From positions 977,218-1,041,217 of the forward strand of contig NC_021490.2 in the NCBI RefSeq assembly GCF_000410535.2: a DNA stretch of 64,000 bases. The letters run 5' to 3'. This document shows, piece after piece, positions 1-9,271 of the stretch. The notes beneath the pieces were generated by a model, which searched no databases, was not told where the DNA came from, and was given only the letters and a program-made list of their open reading frames with translations. How positions within the stretch are numbered: the first letter of the stretch is position 1; each line of letters starts with the position of its first letter. The position numbers and the translations under genes were made by a program. This DNA is from Treponema pallidum subsp. pallidum str. Nichols (GTDB lineage Bacteria; Spirochaetota; Spirochaetia; Treponematales; Treponemataceae).

Positions 1-149
1 TCGGATGCAATGCCCCAGGCCAGCTCCGCATAGCCTTCAATATCCGGGGTGAACGAAACCTGAGCCCACAGCCGCGGGGACCGCCCCAGAACCACAACGA
101 AAAAGAAAATGAGAGAAAATCGCCTGTGCCCTACCCGCTGATACACCAC
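1..149 (-). CDS. tprK: TprK-type outer-membrane antigen, N-terminal end (cut by window edge)
   Basis: Reading the minus strand from a GTG at 147-149 gives an open frame to the window edge. It starts with a basic stretch, then a hydrophobic signal-peptide core (FSLIFFFVVVLG), a likely cleavage after a WAQ motif, and a mature start VSFTPDIEGYAELAWG that is typical of the Tpr family. TprK is a treponemal surface antigen whose seven variable regions change by gene conversion from distant donor cassettes (established knowledge); only the conserved N-terminus lies here. GGAG sits about 4 nt before the first GTG and 7 nt before a second GTG (144-146), so either could be the start. addB-addA lie directly upstream on the same strand. 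Identification rests on memory of the family sequence. Confidence 0.85.
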   Translation of the reverse strand, partial: MVYQRVGHRRFSLIFFFVVVLGRSPRLWAQVSFTPDIEGYAELAWGIAS

Positions 150-191
150 TTTTCTCCGATGCCGAAAACCATTACTAACTAAACGTGGGGA

Positions 192-220
192 ACCATACCG
201 GGAAGTGGCAGATGGGTCAA
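192..220 (-). promoter_or_regulatory. Predicted promoter for tprK
   Basis: On the minus strand TTGACC (215-220) is followed after 17 nt by TATGGT (192-197). The -35 box begins immediately beside the addA stop codon, and the predicted transcript would start about 35 nt before the tprK start. The spacing is ideal and the -35 matches 5 of 6 consensus bases. This is sequence inference only; read-through from addBA is not excluded. Confidence 0.6.
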
Positions 221-3200
221 TCATTCAGAATCCGGAACTGCGTTTTTTTTCAGAAAATGAGATTCTAACGCTTCCAAAGAAAATTCATGCCCGGTTCGGA
301 GGTAATACAGAAAGGCCGTCACCGGGTGGTCCGAGAAGAGATCCTGCACCGCCCGTGCATAGTGCTGCAACTGGGGGAGATAACGCGCCGGGTGCTCTTC
401 GTAATCGGTTTTGTAGTCCACAAGGTGCCACACCCCATTGGAAAGGAAGAGGAGATCAATGGTGCCGGCTTGGTACTCCGCTCCATGTGGGGGTTTCGTA
501 TTACCTGGAGCGCGGGTGAGAAAGGAAAACTCCGCAAAACGCTGGTGAGCGGGGGCTGCACATGCACGGCAGCCCAAGGGGGAGTGAAGAAAGCAGGCCA
601 CAAGGCGTGCCGCAGGGGAATCAACACGTTGTACGCTATGGAGTGCAACGGTCGGCGCCGGGGACTGGAAAACCTGCGCCAAAAGCTCATGCACGTGCGT
701 GCCAAACTCCACGCCACGGGGGGACTGCGGGGTCAAGGGCGAAGGAGAAGCGGAAGCCGAGTTTTGCCCCGGAGCCGGAGAAACCAGGGACGTCACCGGC
801 TGAACAAGACGGGGATAATAATGGGGTGCGCGAACAGGCACTGCAGCGTACCAATCCCGAGGGGCGGATGCTTGCGGCACGCTTTGGCGAGCTGACCCGG
901 TGAGGGCGCGCTGATACGCCTGAGGGCGCGCCAGCGGCAGACACTCATCAAACGACACCGGTGCGGGCACCACAGAGGGAGAAGGATGGGGAGGAAGGGG
1001 GGCTGCATGCATAAGCGCAGGGAGCAGCTCTGAAAAGAAAGAGAGGGAGGAAGGAGGCTCACTCCCGTCACCAGAGGGGAGCAGAGAGCAGATGTCCGCC
1101 AACGACCGAGAAACGGCAGGAGCAGGATGTCCGTCAGAAATAGGCAGTACCCCGCTGACAATCACGTGGCACTCAGCCCGCGTGAAAGCCACATAGAGCA
1201 CGCGTCGCAGCTCCGCGCGGTACGCCCGGGCGCGCGTGTCTTGTTCCTGCACAAAGATCGGATGCACCCCCTCAGGGTGAGGCAAAAATCGGGGAATGTA
1301 TCCGTACGGGGAGTGTACCGCGCCTACGCGCGCCATCACTCGCGGTCCAGAACTCCCCGCGTCCGGCACACACACAATTGGAAACTCAAGCCCCTTGCTT
1401 TTGTGCACGCTCATAATCTGCACTGCCCCACACGCGCGGTCCGTGCAAGGCAGCTCCAGCTCCTCTACCCGCTCCTGGGCAGACAGACACGCATCTACAA
1501 AATCTAAAAATTCTCCTATCCCCTTTCCCTGCCGATCTGCCCGCCGCGCAAGCTCAAACGCATAGTCGTATATCACATGGTACGGACGCGCCAGGGGGTC
1601 TTGCGCAAGCAGCGTTCCATACGCCTCGGTGTACCACAGATAGGTCAGCAGCTCGGTATTCGTCGCCAGGCGCCGCACCTGCTGCTGCACGCGCGCAAAA
1701 AAGTCCGCGCCTGCACGTACACACCGCGCCGCAGGCGCCGATAACTCCGCGGGGATATACGAAAAAGGGGCGTCGGGGGGTGCGGGTGGGAGCAGCAACA
1801 GAGAAAGCGTGTCGTCATCGACCCGTACAAACGGACCGCGGAGCACTTGCGCGTACACATGCCGATCGGCAGGCTCGAGCACTAAACGCAGCGGGGCAAG
1901 GAGATCAGACAGCGGCGCATCGCAAAACATACCCCGCGTTTGAAGCGACGTGTACGGAATACCCCACAGACGCAGCGCGCGCTCGTACCGCGCCTGCTTG
2001 TCTGCAGAACGCAACAGAATCACTACGTCCGCCCACGTGCACGCGCGCGGCGCCTCCCCCTTGTGGCGCACCAGGGTGCCGCCGTCCACCATGGCACGGA
2101 TAGCACGCGCAAGCGCCCACGCTTCTGTCTCCTGCGCCGATAGAGAATCCTCCGAGTCCTCAGACGCGCCTGTCCTCCCTGCTTGAGGAGTTGGGCGCGC
2201 CGCTGAGTGCTGCGCTTCGTGCTCCGGTCTGGAGAAACGGTGACGATCCACTCCAATCACCCGAAACTGCGGCTCAATACCGGCAGTACACCGGGCCGGC
2301 TGCATATACTGAAACCCAACCTCGTACCCGTTCTCGGCAGACTCAGACGGCCCACGCAAAATATGTGAAAACAGTATGTTGAGGCGCTCAAGGAGCGCCG
2401 CTTCTGTTCGGTAATTGATACGCAACGTCTGAAGTGTGGGCTGCAGCTCCGCAGCAGCGGAAAGAGGAAGCTCCTGCTGGGACGCGCCACTGACCTGCGG
2501 GGTGAGTACGCCTGCCAGAGACCGAAATACCCGCACATCCGCACCCCGGAACGCATAAATCGACTGCTTTTCATCTCCCACAAAAAACAACTTGTGTGCG
2601 CACAACGCATGTGCAGGAGGGAGGAAGTGCGCGGTGCGCGCTTCGTGCTCGGCAAGAAAAAAAAGAAGTTCCTTCTGGAGGGCATTGTTATCTTGAAACT
2701 CGTCAATCATGAACGCATCGATACCCCGCTTGTAAGAAACGCGTATTTCCGGATACTGACGTAACACCTGCACCGCAAGATGCGCCACATCGGCGTGACT
2801 GAGACAATTCCGTTCCCGTTTTTGCCGGATAAAACGCGCCTGCAGAAGCTCGAGCAACGAGCTGAGTGCCACAAGGAACGGTACCTGCGCAAAAAACGCG
2901 TGCAGCCGTTCCATTTGCGGTACAAGTTGAAGACGCAGCTGCTTTACCTGTGCTTTTATCGCCTGTGCTGCACCCGCGCGCCCCCCTAAATTACCCTTCA
3001 GACAAAAAAGCGTTTTTACCGCCGCACAATACCGCAGGCAATCGTGTGCAGCGCGCCGCGCTCCCTCATCAGGGTCAGACACAGAAAACTCATCAGGTTT
3101 AGCTGCATATTCCTCGTACCCACGTGCCAAAAACGCGTCGGCAATCGCATCTGCTTCTGCAGCCGGCGTGTAGGAAAAGGCAGTATCCTGTGCCGCAAAC

Positions 3201-3940
3201 AGCGCAACGCAGCGCGCAATGAGCGCATTCTGCGCATCTGCCTCTTGCATATGGTGCCGAATGGCGTGCAATGCTGCGTGTATATCGCAGAGCACCGTTT
3301 TTAATAACCCACGCGCTGTAGCAATTTGATGCGCAAGCCCTGCACGAAAGTCACAGGGATGTGTAAGTATGCCGTGATCCTGCAAGGGAATAAAAAAAAG
3401 TTCTCGCACGCAGTCTTCGGCGTGCTCCTGCTGCAAAAAATGCAGTACCACTGGATGTTCCCGATGCTCAAGAAAAAAATCTTCTGCACACTCGTGTGCC
3501 AGCGCGCGGTTCTCTTCCTCACTGAGAGAAAAATCAGGCGCGATACCGAAAAAGCGCGCGCCTACCCGCGCAATTTCGTGCGAAAAGGCATCTAACGTCA
3601 TAATGCGCGCTTCCCCAAACCGCGCAAGCGCCTCACGCGCACGCAGCAGATACGCTTCGTGCCCCGGCTCCGGCTGCGCAGACGCACTCTGTACACACAG
3701 ACGGAGGTCCTCATAAATTCTGCGCGCCATTTCCATGGCCGCCTTTCTGGTAAAGGTGAGCACCACAATCCGTTCAACCGGAATTGCCCGCTCCACAACC
3801 AGGTGTATATACCGCGCGCTAATAACCTTCGTCTTACCCGAACCTGCACCTGCGGTAACAACTGCATTATGCGAAGAAAAAACTGCACGCCGCTGCTCTG
3901 CATTCAAACTTTGAAAAAAAGAAAAAAGAAAATCAGTCAC
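221..3940 (-). CDS. addA: ATP-dependent helicase-nuclease subunit AddA (UvrD/RecB-like)
   Basis: A superfamily 1 DNA helicase with a C-terminal nuclease, 1239 aa. Visible motifs: Q-motif/Walker A GAGSGKT near residue 32, DEFQDNN (Walker B) near 415, GDEKQSIYAFRG, VHKSKGLEFP (motif V), YVAFTRAE (motif VI) near 920, and a PD-(D/E)XK-type end with GTIDLLF, HLVDYKTD (about 1175) and QLQHYA. AddAB resects double-strand breaks so that RecA can be loaded. I place the start at a GTG (3938-3940) that overlaps the addB stop as GTGA and has GGGG about 5 nt upstream. The frame is open to an ATG at 4000, but that would overlap addB by 64 nt and has no ribosome site. The gene is probably co-translated with addB. 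Confidence 0.9.
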   Translation of the reverse strand: MTDFLFSFFQSLNAEQRRAVFSSHNAVVTAGAGSGKTKVISARYIHLVVERAIPVERIVVLTFTRKAAMEMARRIYEDLRLCVQSASAQPEPGHEAYLLRAREALARFGEARIMTLDAFSHEIARVGARFFGIAPDFSLSEEENRALAHECAEDFFLEHREHPVVLHFLQQEHAEDCVRELFFIPLQDHGILTHPCDFRAGLAHQIATARGLLKTVLCDIHAALHAIRHHMQEADAQNALIARCVALFAAQDTAFSYTPAAEADAIADAFLARGYEEYAAKPDEFSVSDPDEGARRAAHDCLRYCAAVKTLFCLKGNLGGRAGAAQAIKAQVKQLRLQLVPQMERLHAFFAQVPFLVALSSLLELLQARFIRQKRERNCLSHADVAHLAVQVLRQYPEIRVSYKRGIDAFMIDEFQDNNALQKELLFFLAEHEARTAHFLPPAHALCAHKLFFVGDEKQSIYAFRGADVRVFRSLAGVLTPQVSGASQQELPLSAAAELQPTLQTLRINYRTEAALLERLNILFSHILRGPSESAENGYEVGFQYMQPARCTAGIEPQFRVIGVDRHRFSRPEHEAQHSAARPTPQAGRTGASEDSEDSLSAQETEAWALARAIRAMVDGGTLVRHKGEAPRACTWADVVILLRSADKQARYERALRLWGIPYTSLQTRGMFCDAPLSDLLAPLRLVLEPADRHVYAQVLRGPFVRVDDDTLSLLLLPPAPPDAPFSYIPAELSAPAARCVRAGADFFARVQQQVRRLATNTELLTYLWYTEAYGTLLAQDPLARPYHVIYDYAFELARRADRQGKGIGEFLDFVDACLSAQERVEELELPCTDRACGAVQIMSVHKSKGLEFPIVCVPDAGSSGPRVMARVGAVHSPYGYIPRFLPHPEGVHPIFVQEQDTRARAYRAELRRVLYVAFTRAECHVIVSGVLPISDGHPAPAVSRSLADICSLLPSGDGSEPPSSLSFFSELLPALMHAAPLPPHPSPSVVPAPVSFDECLPLARPQAYQRALTGSARQSVPQASAPRDWYAAVPVRAPHYYPRLVQPVTSLVSPAPGQNSASASPSPLTPQSPRGVEFGTHVHELLAQVFQSPAPTVALHSVQRVDSPAARLVACFLHSPLGCRACAAPAHQRFAEFSFLTRAPGNTKPPHGAEYQAGTIDLLFLSNGVWHLVDYKTDYEEHPARYLPQLQHYARAVQDLFSDHPVTAFLYYLRTGHEFSLEALESHFLKKNAVPDSE

Positions 3941-6897
3941 GACGCCCCACGCACCACATACGAGGTACGACACACCGGCGCAAAACGACACGAGGCACAT
4001 TCAAGCCAGGTGACATACGGCGCTTTGGCAAAGCATTCCTGGCGCACCGCCTTCGAAAAAACTGCCACTGACTGCTCAAAGCGCTGCATAACCGCCTGAA
4101 ATTGTACGGTATCTACCCCACGCTTTGCACCCATATCCACCCGCCCGTTCGAAACAATAACCTTAAAATCTCTCTTTCTCACGTCTAAAAAAAAAGCGTG
4201 CGTCACGGTATACCCCGCCTGCTCCAACAGATACACATACATAGGTATTTGAAAATCAGACAACCGACCTTTCTTTTCACAATCTGTGTAATCAGAAAGC
4301 GCAGGGAGCGCCCCGGTCTTGTAATCTAACACTGCAAGCGACCGCGCGTCCGGACTGCACGAAATGCGATCCACCAACCCCGTGTAGAAACACTGCGTAT
4401 CGGTAAACTCAAACGCTTTCTCAGTACGTACCACGCGCCAGCCGTCAAGCCGCTGCGCATCAAACTGCAATACAAACTCCACCATGTGCCGGATGCGCGC
4501 GCTCAGCGCCGCGCGCAACGCCCACACAAGCGGACCGGCACGCACCGCACGCTCAGAAAAGACTTGCTCAATCGCTTCTTGCGTCCATAAACGGTAGCGT
4601 TCCATGTGCGCAGAAAAAAAACACTCGTCCTCGCACGCAATCCTATTGTACAGCCGCTCGAGTACTACATGACTAAAAACCCCCAACACGCGCGGATCCA
4701 CTAAACGCGGCCTTCGAGAAAGCGGCGCCACGTCCAACACACGCTCAAGAAACCAAGCAGCCGGACACCGAAAAAAAAGATTAAGATCGGTTTGACTCAC
4801 CTTGACCGCCGCATGATGAAAATGACGCGCATGGAGTACTGCAGTCAGCGGTGGGAGCGCCTGCGCAAAGGAGTCACGTATGTACGAACGCCCCGCTGCA
4901 GGGATAAGAGACGCCGCTTTCCGTAAACGCTCCTGTTGTGTTCTGTACAATGACGAAGGCACCGGTGCGCCCTGTGCGTACAGGTCCTGCTCTGCCTGCA
5001 GCGCGTCTTCCTCGTAGCGCACCGCAGGATACTGAGGCACCGCGCCACCAGTTTCAGATGCAATGCCCGCTGGGGACGGTGTTTGACTTGCCCTCCCCGT
5101 CAGGGTGGAGGACACAGGCGGATGCACATTTGAAAAAAAACGATTCGGGCGCTGCACCCCTGAAAACGCCTGCACAGAACAGGAAAAATACACCGTCTGT
5201 GCCGTCGCGTACGCAGATAAGAAAGCCTCTGTTACGTCTTCATCTTCAAAACCAAATGCCGCACGCACATCCGCGCGCAAAAAGGTACCTCGCTGATACC
5301 GCACGCTACTCGCTTCGTGCGACACGTTTATCACAAAGTGATGCAAAAAGGGCGCAGCCGCCGCAACCCGATAGGGAAAAATCGCCAGTCCTACCCCTGC
5401 ACGCACCGGTACATACATCTGCTGTGCCAATTGCTGTACAAAAAAACTATATGGATCCGGTGGCACCACGTGTGCAAAGCGCCGCTCAAGCGCCGCTAAC
5501 TCCTGCAAAACACAGACGCACCGCGCCATCACCGCATCGTCTTCCCCAGCACTGCAAGACGCAAACGCAGACGATGCTATCTCCTCTTCTGCACCAGACG
5601 TGTGCGCTGACGCGGGGAGCAAACAAGCGGCACGAAACGCACCGTAGGCCTTTTGCATCCGTACGAAACTACGCGCCTCAACCAACGCGCGCGCAAAACG
5701 TAACAGCGTCAGAAAAAATCGCTGCGCACACTGCTGGTGCTGTCGCTCCTGTTCTGTGCGCTCACAGTGGAGCGCAAATGCCTGGAGCCACACGTTGCAA
5801 TACGTGCCGCTCTGCTTCCATGAACGAATGCACGCCTGCTGCAATCCGTACTGCACCACAGCCTGTGCCCCTTGGGGGTCCGCCCAGCGAATATGCGGAT
5901 TCAAAAGCAGCGCCCGCACGCTTTTGAGCGTGCCATGACTGCGCACAAACTCTCGAAGCTGGGAAAACATCCTCCCTGCCGGATGAGCACCAAGACAAAA
6001 ACCTGCCCGCACCTCAGGCTCAATGTCACGCAGACGAAACTCACGCTCCACATATGGCTGCAGTTCTTCTAAATTTGCCACCGAAACTGCTATCTGCGAC
6101 ACAGGCGTTCCCGTGCGCAACAACCTCTCTACCTGGAGCGCAACGGCAGTAATTTCCTCACGTACATTCGAAAAACAACACAACGGCGTATCCTGCCGAA
6201 AGGGAGGAACCGGAAGAAAGGTGAGTACTCCCGCAGTGGCGCGCGCCGCTTCTTGCAATACCGGTGCATACTCTGCAAAGTCTTGCATCAGCTGCGGGTA
6301 TACAATGACATACGTGTTCCCCTGCGCACAAAACTGCGGCGTATCCCAGGAAGGTTCAAAGAGTGCATGCGCGCGGAGAAATTGCTCATAGTGCGCTTTC
6401 AGCGTTTGTAAATCTTGCGCCTCCGCACTCTGCGCATACGCGCGCGCGTCGCGGCCATCAAACGTATTACGCGATACCGCATCTTTTGGAGGCATGCAGT
6501 GCGATTCAACGCGCCGTTGCCACGATCCAAGTTGAGGGAGTATACGGGCAAGCCACTGCACAAACACTGCACCGTCTTGCGCATATGCCGGAGGAATAAG
6601 GTTGCAAAAAAGTGCGCGCCCCTCTGCAGCCTGCCGCGCATTGCGCTGCACCACAGAGTGTGCAAATAAAAGACGAAGCGGTTCGGAAATAGGTGTACGG
6701 TGCGCACACGGCGCACATTGAAAACATCGTTTTTTAAACTCGTCCCAAGAAAGACACAACCGCCCCGGAACCGTACGCACACCAAGCAGAGAAAGACTTT
6801 GCCGCAGCCACCCCTGGGCAACAATACGCGAAGGGAAAACAAAAAGACGCCTATAGGGCGTGCGGACAGTTTTTATACATGCTTCGATTTCCGTCAC
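3937..6897 (-). CDS. addB: AddB-like nuclease subunit with predicted Fe-S cluster
   Basis: Partner of AddA, 986 aa. The C-terminal third has a PD-(D/E)XK nuclease signature (VLDYKTG near residue 855, followed by QIPMYVYLLEQ). Cysteines that in AddB bind a 4Fe-4S cluster are present: one in FFRCPAAW (about 711) and a C-x2-C-x5-C group near 963-972 (ECASC...VC). The N-terminus resembles the inactivated helicase half; I find no clear Walker A (FPSRIVAQG stands in that region), which fits RexB/AddB-like subunits. Overlap of 4 nt with addA implies a fixed stoichiometry. Function in double-strand break repair and recombination is inferred from the family. The product is usually annotated only as hypothetical. 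Confidence 0.8.
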   Translation of the reverse strand: MTEIEACIKTVRTPYRRLFVFPSRIVAQGWLRQSLSLLGVRTVPGRLCLSWDEFKKRCFQCAPCAHRTPISEPLRLLFAHSVVQRNARQAAEGRALFCNLIPPAYAQDGAVFVQWLARILPQLGSWQRRVESHCMPPKDAVSRNTFDGRDARAYAQSAEAQDLQTLKAHYEQFLRAHALFEPSWDTPQFCAQGNTYVIVYPQLMQDFAEYAPVLQEAARATAGVLTFLPVPPFRQDTPLCCFSNVREEITAVALQVERLLRTGTPVSQIAVSVANLEELQPYVEREFRLRDIEPEVRAGFCLGAHPAGRMFSQLREFVRSHGTLKSVRALLLNPHIRWADPQGAQAVVQYGLQQACIRSWKQSGTYCNVWLQAFALHCERTEQERQHQQCAQRFFLTLLRFARALVEARSFVRMQKAYGAFRAACLLPASAHTSGAEEEIASSAFASCSAGEDDAVMARCVCVLQELAALERRFAHVVPPDPYSFFVQQLAQQMYVPVRAGVGLAIFPYRVAAAAPFLHHFVINVSHEASSVRYQRGTFLRADVRAAFGFEDEDVTEAFLSAYATAQTVYFSCSVQAFSGVQRPNRFFSNVHPPVSSTLTGRASQTPSPAGIASETGGAVPQYPAVRYEEDALQAEQDLYAQGAPVPSSLYRTQQERLRKAASLIPAAGRSYIRDSFAQALPPLTAVLHARHFHHAAVKVSQTDLNLFFRCPAAWFLERVLDVAPLSRRPRLVDPRVLGVFSHVVLERLYNRIACEDECFFSAHMERYRLWTQEAIEQVFSERAVRAGPLVWALRAALSARIRHMVEFVLQFDAQRLDGWRVVRTEKAFEFTDTQCFYTGLVDRISCSPDARSLAVLDYKTGALPALSDYTDCEKKGRLSDFQIPMYVYLLEQAGYTVTHAFFLDVRKRDFKVIVSNGRVDMGAKRGVDTVQFQAVMQRFEQSVAVFSKAVRQECFAKAPYVTWLECASCRFAPVCRTSYVVRGAS

Positions 6898-6935
6898 TCC
6901 ATGCTCCGTGCCTTACCCGAAGGACGTAACACGTA

Positions 6936-8348
6936 TCACGATAAATTCGCCACGAGATTACGCACCCAACGACGTGTTTTTAAGTGACGTGCAAGCACCA
7001 CCATTTTTACTACACTTGTACTCTTTACTATTCCATACATAAGCGGCGCACCAAGCTGAGTGAAGCGCGCCAACACATACATCAACGGCAAAAACAACAG
7101 GGTATCTACCAACGTTTCTGTCCACGCGGTGACCATCACTTCACCTCCTGCACGTGCCACCGCATACTGCGCATTTAAATACATCCAAATCGGCATATAC
7201 AGCGCCGTCACGAGCACCAACTGCTGTGCTATACGTTGCGAAGCATGCGACAAATCTCCAAAAGCCCACGGAATCCCTGCACGCGCTACACACACAATCA
7301 CACCCAAACCTAACCCTAAAAAGAACGCTCCGTTCATCAACCACCGTGCATAATCCTGCGCCTGCTTTAGCTCGCTTTTCCCTAACACATCCCCGACCAA
7401 AATGGTAATTGCCACGCTACTTGCAGGGAATGATAGAAAAAATAATTGCGCGAGTGTCCACCCCGCCGACATCCCTGCCACAACCTCAGCCCCACCACGG
7501 CTGTGATACAAGGCAGCCACGGCCATCTCCGTTACCGACCATGCCATGTCTCCTACGAAAATCCACAGCGATTTTCTCAGCATCACCGTACACAGTGACA
7601 GGGGTATCGCACAGCGACAAAAAAGCCGCACATAAAAGTCCGGTTTTTTAACCCGCACATACACCAGGAGCATAAGACTTTCTACCACCCGCGCTATAAG
7701 CGTTGCACATGCTGCACCTTGCACTTCTAATCGCGGAGCCCCCCAGTTTCCATAAATCAACATATAATTACCCACTGCGTTCAATACGGCACTGCACCCG
7801 TACACTGCAAGCGGTACAAGCACCTTCCCTGTTTCTCGCAATGTAGAGGTGAGGACCAAAGAAAATGACAGCGGCACAAGAGTGTACACAATTATCGAAA
7901 GGTAACGCTCACCTTCCGCTATAATCTGAGCAGCCTGCGCATTTTTTCCCAACAAACACGAAAGGAGATACTGAGGACAGCACAGCGCAGCGGCCATAGC
8001 ACCCAGCGCCAGAGACCCCATGGCGTACTGTTTAAATCGGTAGCTTTGCCGCATGCCCACTACGTGACGGGCTCCTGAGTACTGCGTCATAAACACGCTG
8101 CCTGCATTCGACACGGTCATTAACGCGGTGACATACAGAAAGAGCAGCGAGTTGACCACATTCACTGCACCCATCTTCACATCCCCCAAACGGGAGACCA
8201 TAACGTTGTCTAAAAAAGAAATACCCGTCTGGATGAAGGAGTGCAGCATCACGGGGAGCGCGATGCACAGCGCGCGCACATAAAACGCACGCGGTCCGAA
8301 ACAGCGACTCAGTCTCTTCCCCCTACAGCAACTAGAAATGTGGAGCAC
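6936..8348 (-). CDS. MATE-family multidrug/Na+ exporter
   Basis: 470 aa with about twelve hydrophobic segments. The N-terminal helix reads IALPVMLHSFIQTGISFLD followed by NVMVSRLG, the usual MATE opening (a conserved proline, then D.xMVGRLG). These inner-membrane antiporters export organic cations and drugs in exchange for Na+ or H+; the substrate cannot be told. The start is a GTG with only a weak AAGGGAG placed 13 nt or more upstream. It lies 38 nt upstream of addB on the same strand and 40 nt downstream of the esterase gene, so the four minus-strand genes may form one transcript. Confidence 0.85.
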   Translation of the reverse strand: MLHISSCCRGKRLSRCFGPRAFYVRALCIALPVMLHSFIQTGISFLDNVMVSRLGDVKMGAVNVVNSLLFLYVTALMTVSNAGSVFMTQYSGARHVVGMRQSYRFKQYAMGSLALGAMAAALCCPQYLLSCLLGKNAQAAQIIAEGERYLSIIVYTLVPLSFSLVLTSTLRETGKVLVPLAVYGCSAVLNAVGNYMLIYGNWGAPRLEVQGAACATLIARVVESLMLLVYVRVKKPDFYVRLFCRCAIPLSLCTVMLRKSLWIFVGDMAWSVTEMAVAALYHSRGGAEVVAGMSAGWTLAQLFFLSFPASSVAITILVGDVLGKSELKQAQDYARWLMNGAFFLGLGLGVIVCVARAGIPWAFGDLSHASQRIAQQLVLVTALYMPIWMYLNAQYAVARAGGEVMVTAWTETLVDTLLFLPLMYVLARFTQLGAPLMYGIVKSTSVVKMVVLARHLKTRRWVRNLVANLS

Positions 8349-8388
8349 CCGTGCACCGCACTCCCTTTTGGGTAGACATCACGTAACA

Positions 8389-9153
8389 CTACGTGCGTAA
8401 AAAAGCACTGACACAAGAGGCAACCTGCTCCCGCTCCACGTCATCAGTGATCACGTGACCACTGTGCTCGAGCACTACGTACTGGTGTGCGCTGCGCACA
8501 CGCGCATCGAGTAATTTTTGCACCGCTGCACACGGCACCAATGGGTCCTGCCGAGACAGGATCGTTAACAACGTACTCCGAATGCACGCCAGCGAACGGA
8601 TCGCACGTCTTTGCAGTGCGTAAAACTGCGCCACCTGGGCAATGTAGTGCGCACTCCGGTAATCCTTTGTGGCGTCATTAAAGTCTTGCTCGGGGTAGAA
8701 GGGAGCCGCGTCCGCAGCAAACTCACGCACAAACCACCTGACTAGAGGAGACAGCTTTATCCTCCAATCAGAAACTGCAAAACCCGGTGCACAAAAGAAA
8801 GCTTTCTGGGGACAAAAACGCGCCGCCACGAGTGCAGTCAGCACACCTCCCATGGACAGCCCCCCCACAGATACCGAAGGGTACGCAGCGGAAAGGTCAC
8901 GGTACTCATCACACACGCGCCGCAGCCAATCCCTCCACCCGGTCTCAAGAAAATCCTCTCTATTCGTACCGTGACCAGGTAAACGGGGAATAGAGACCGT
9001 AAAGCCGTCCCGGTGGAGCGCACGACCTAAAAACTGCATCTCGCGCGGGGTGCCCATGTACCCATGAATAAGCAGTACTGCATGCGCACCCCCGGCGTAA
9101 AACGCGCTGCGCACAAGAGGATGAATGCTCGTACAGGAAGTATGTTCAGCCAT
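8389..9153 (-). CDS. Carboxylesterase/alpha-beta hydrolase (Est30-like)
   Basis: 254 aa from the internal ATG at 9151-9153. Features: LLIHGYMGTPREM (oxyanion region), nucleophile elbow GLSMGG near residue 101, an aspartate in RQDPLVP and a histidine in EHSGHVITDD, a complete catalytic triad. Size and motifs match cytoplasmic Est30-type carboxylesterases that hydrolyse short-chain esters. The frame continues upstream to an ATG at 9270, but that would leave no room for promoters between this gene and divergent murD, so I prefer the inner start; neither has a good Shine-Dalgarno sequence. Natural substrate unknown. Confidence 0.75.
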   Translation of the reverse strand: MAEHTSCTSIHPLVRSAFYAGGAHAVLLIHGYMGTPREMQFLGRALHRDGFTVSIPRLPGHGTNREDFLETGWRDWLRRVCDEYRDLSAAYPSVSVGGLSMGGVLTALVAARFCPQKAFFCAPGFAVSDWRIKLSPLVRWFVREFAADAAPFYPEQDFNDATKDYRSAHYIAQVAQFYALQRRAIRSLACIRSTLLTILSRQDPLVPCAAVQKLLDARVRSAHQYVVLEHSGHVITDDVEREQVASCVSAFLRT

Positions 9154-9255
9154 AAGCAGATAGCGCGCGAGGGTAGTAAAAAAGCAACAAAAAGTAAAGA
9201 GAAACCGTGCCGCGAGCACCGCACGCGTCTCTTGTATTGTCACGCGTTGCGCGGC

Positions 9256-9261
9256 TACAAT
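9256..9261 (+). promoter_or_regulatory. Predicted -10 box of murD promoter
   Basis: TACAAT (5 of 6 consensus) ends 10 nt before the murD GTG start. A weak TTGTAT lies 18 nt upstream (9232-9237). The implied 5' leader is only 3-4 nt, consistent with the lack of a ribosome-binding site. Confidence 0.45.
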
Positions 9262-9271
9262 CGGCCGCATC

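Noticed and set aside
4938-5927. Long open frame (329 codons) on the plus strand
   Set aside because: Antisense to addB; composition is low-complexity Arg/Pro/Ala/His with no recognisable motif, while the minus-strand frame has clear nuclease motifs.
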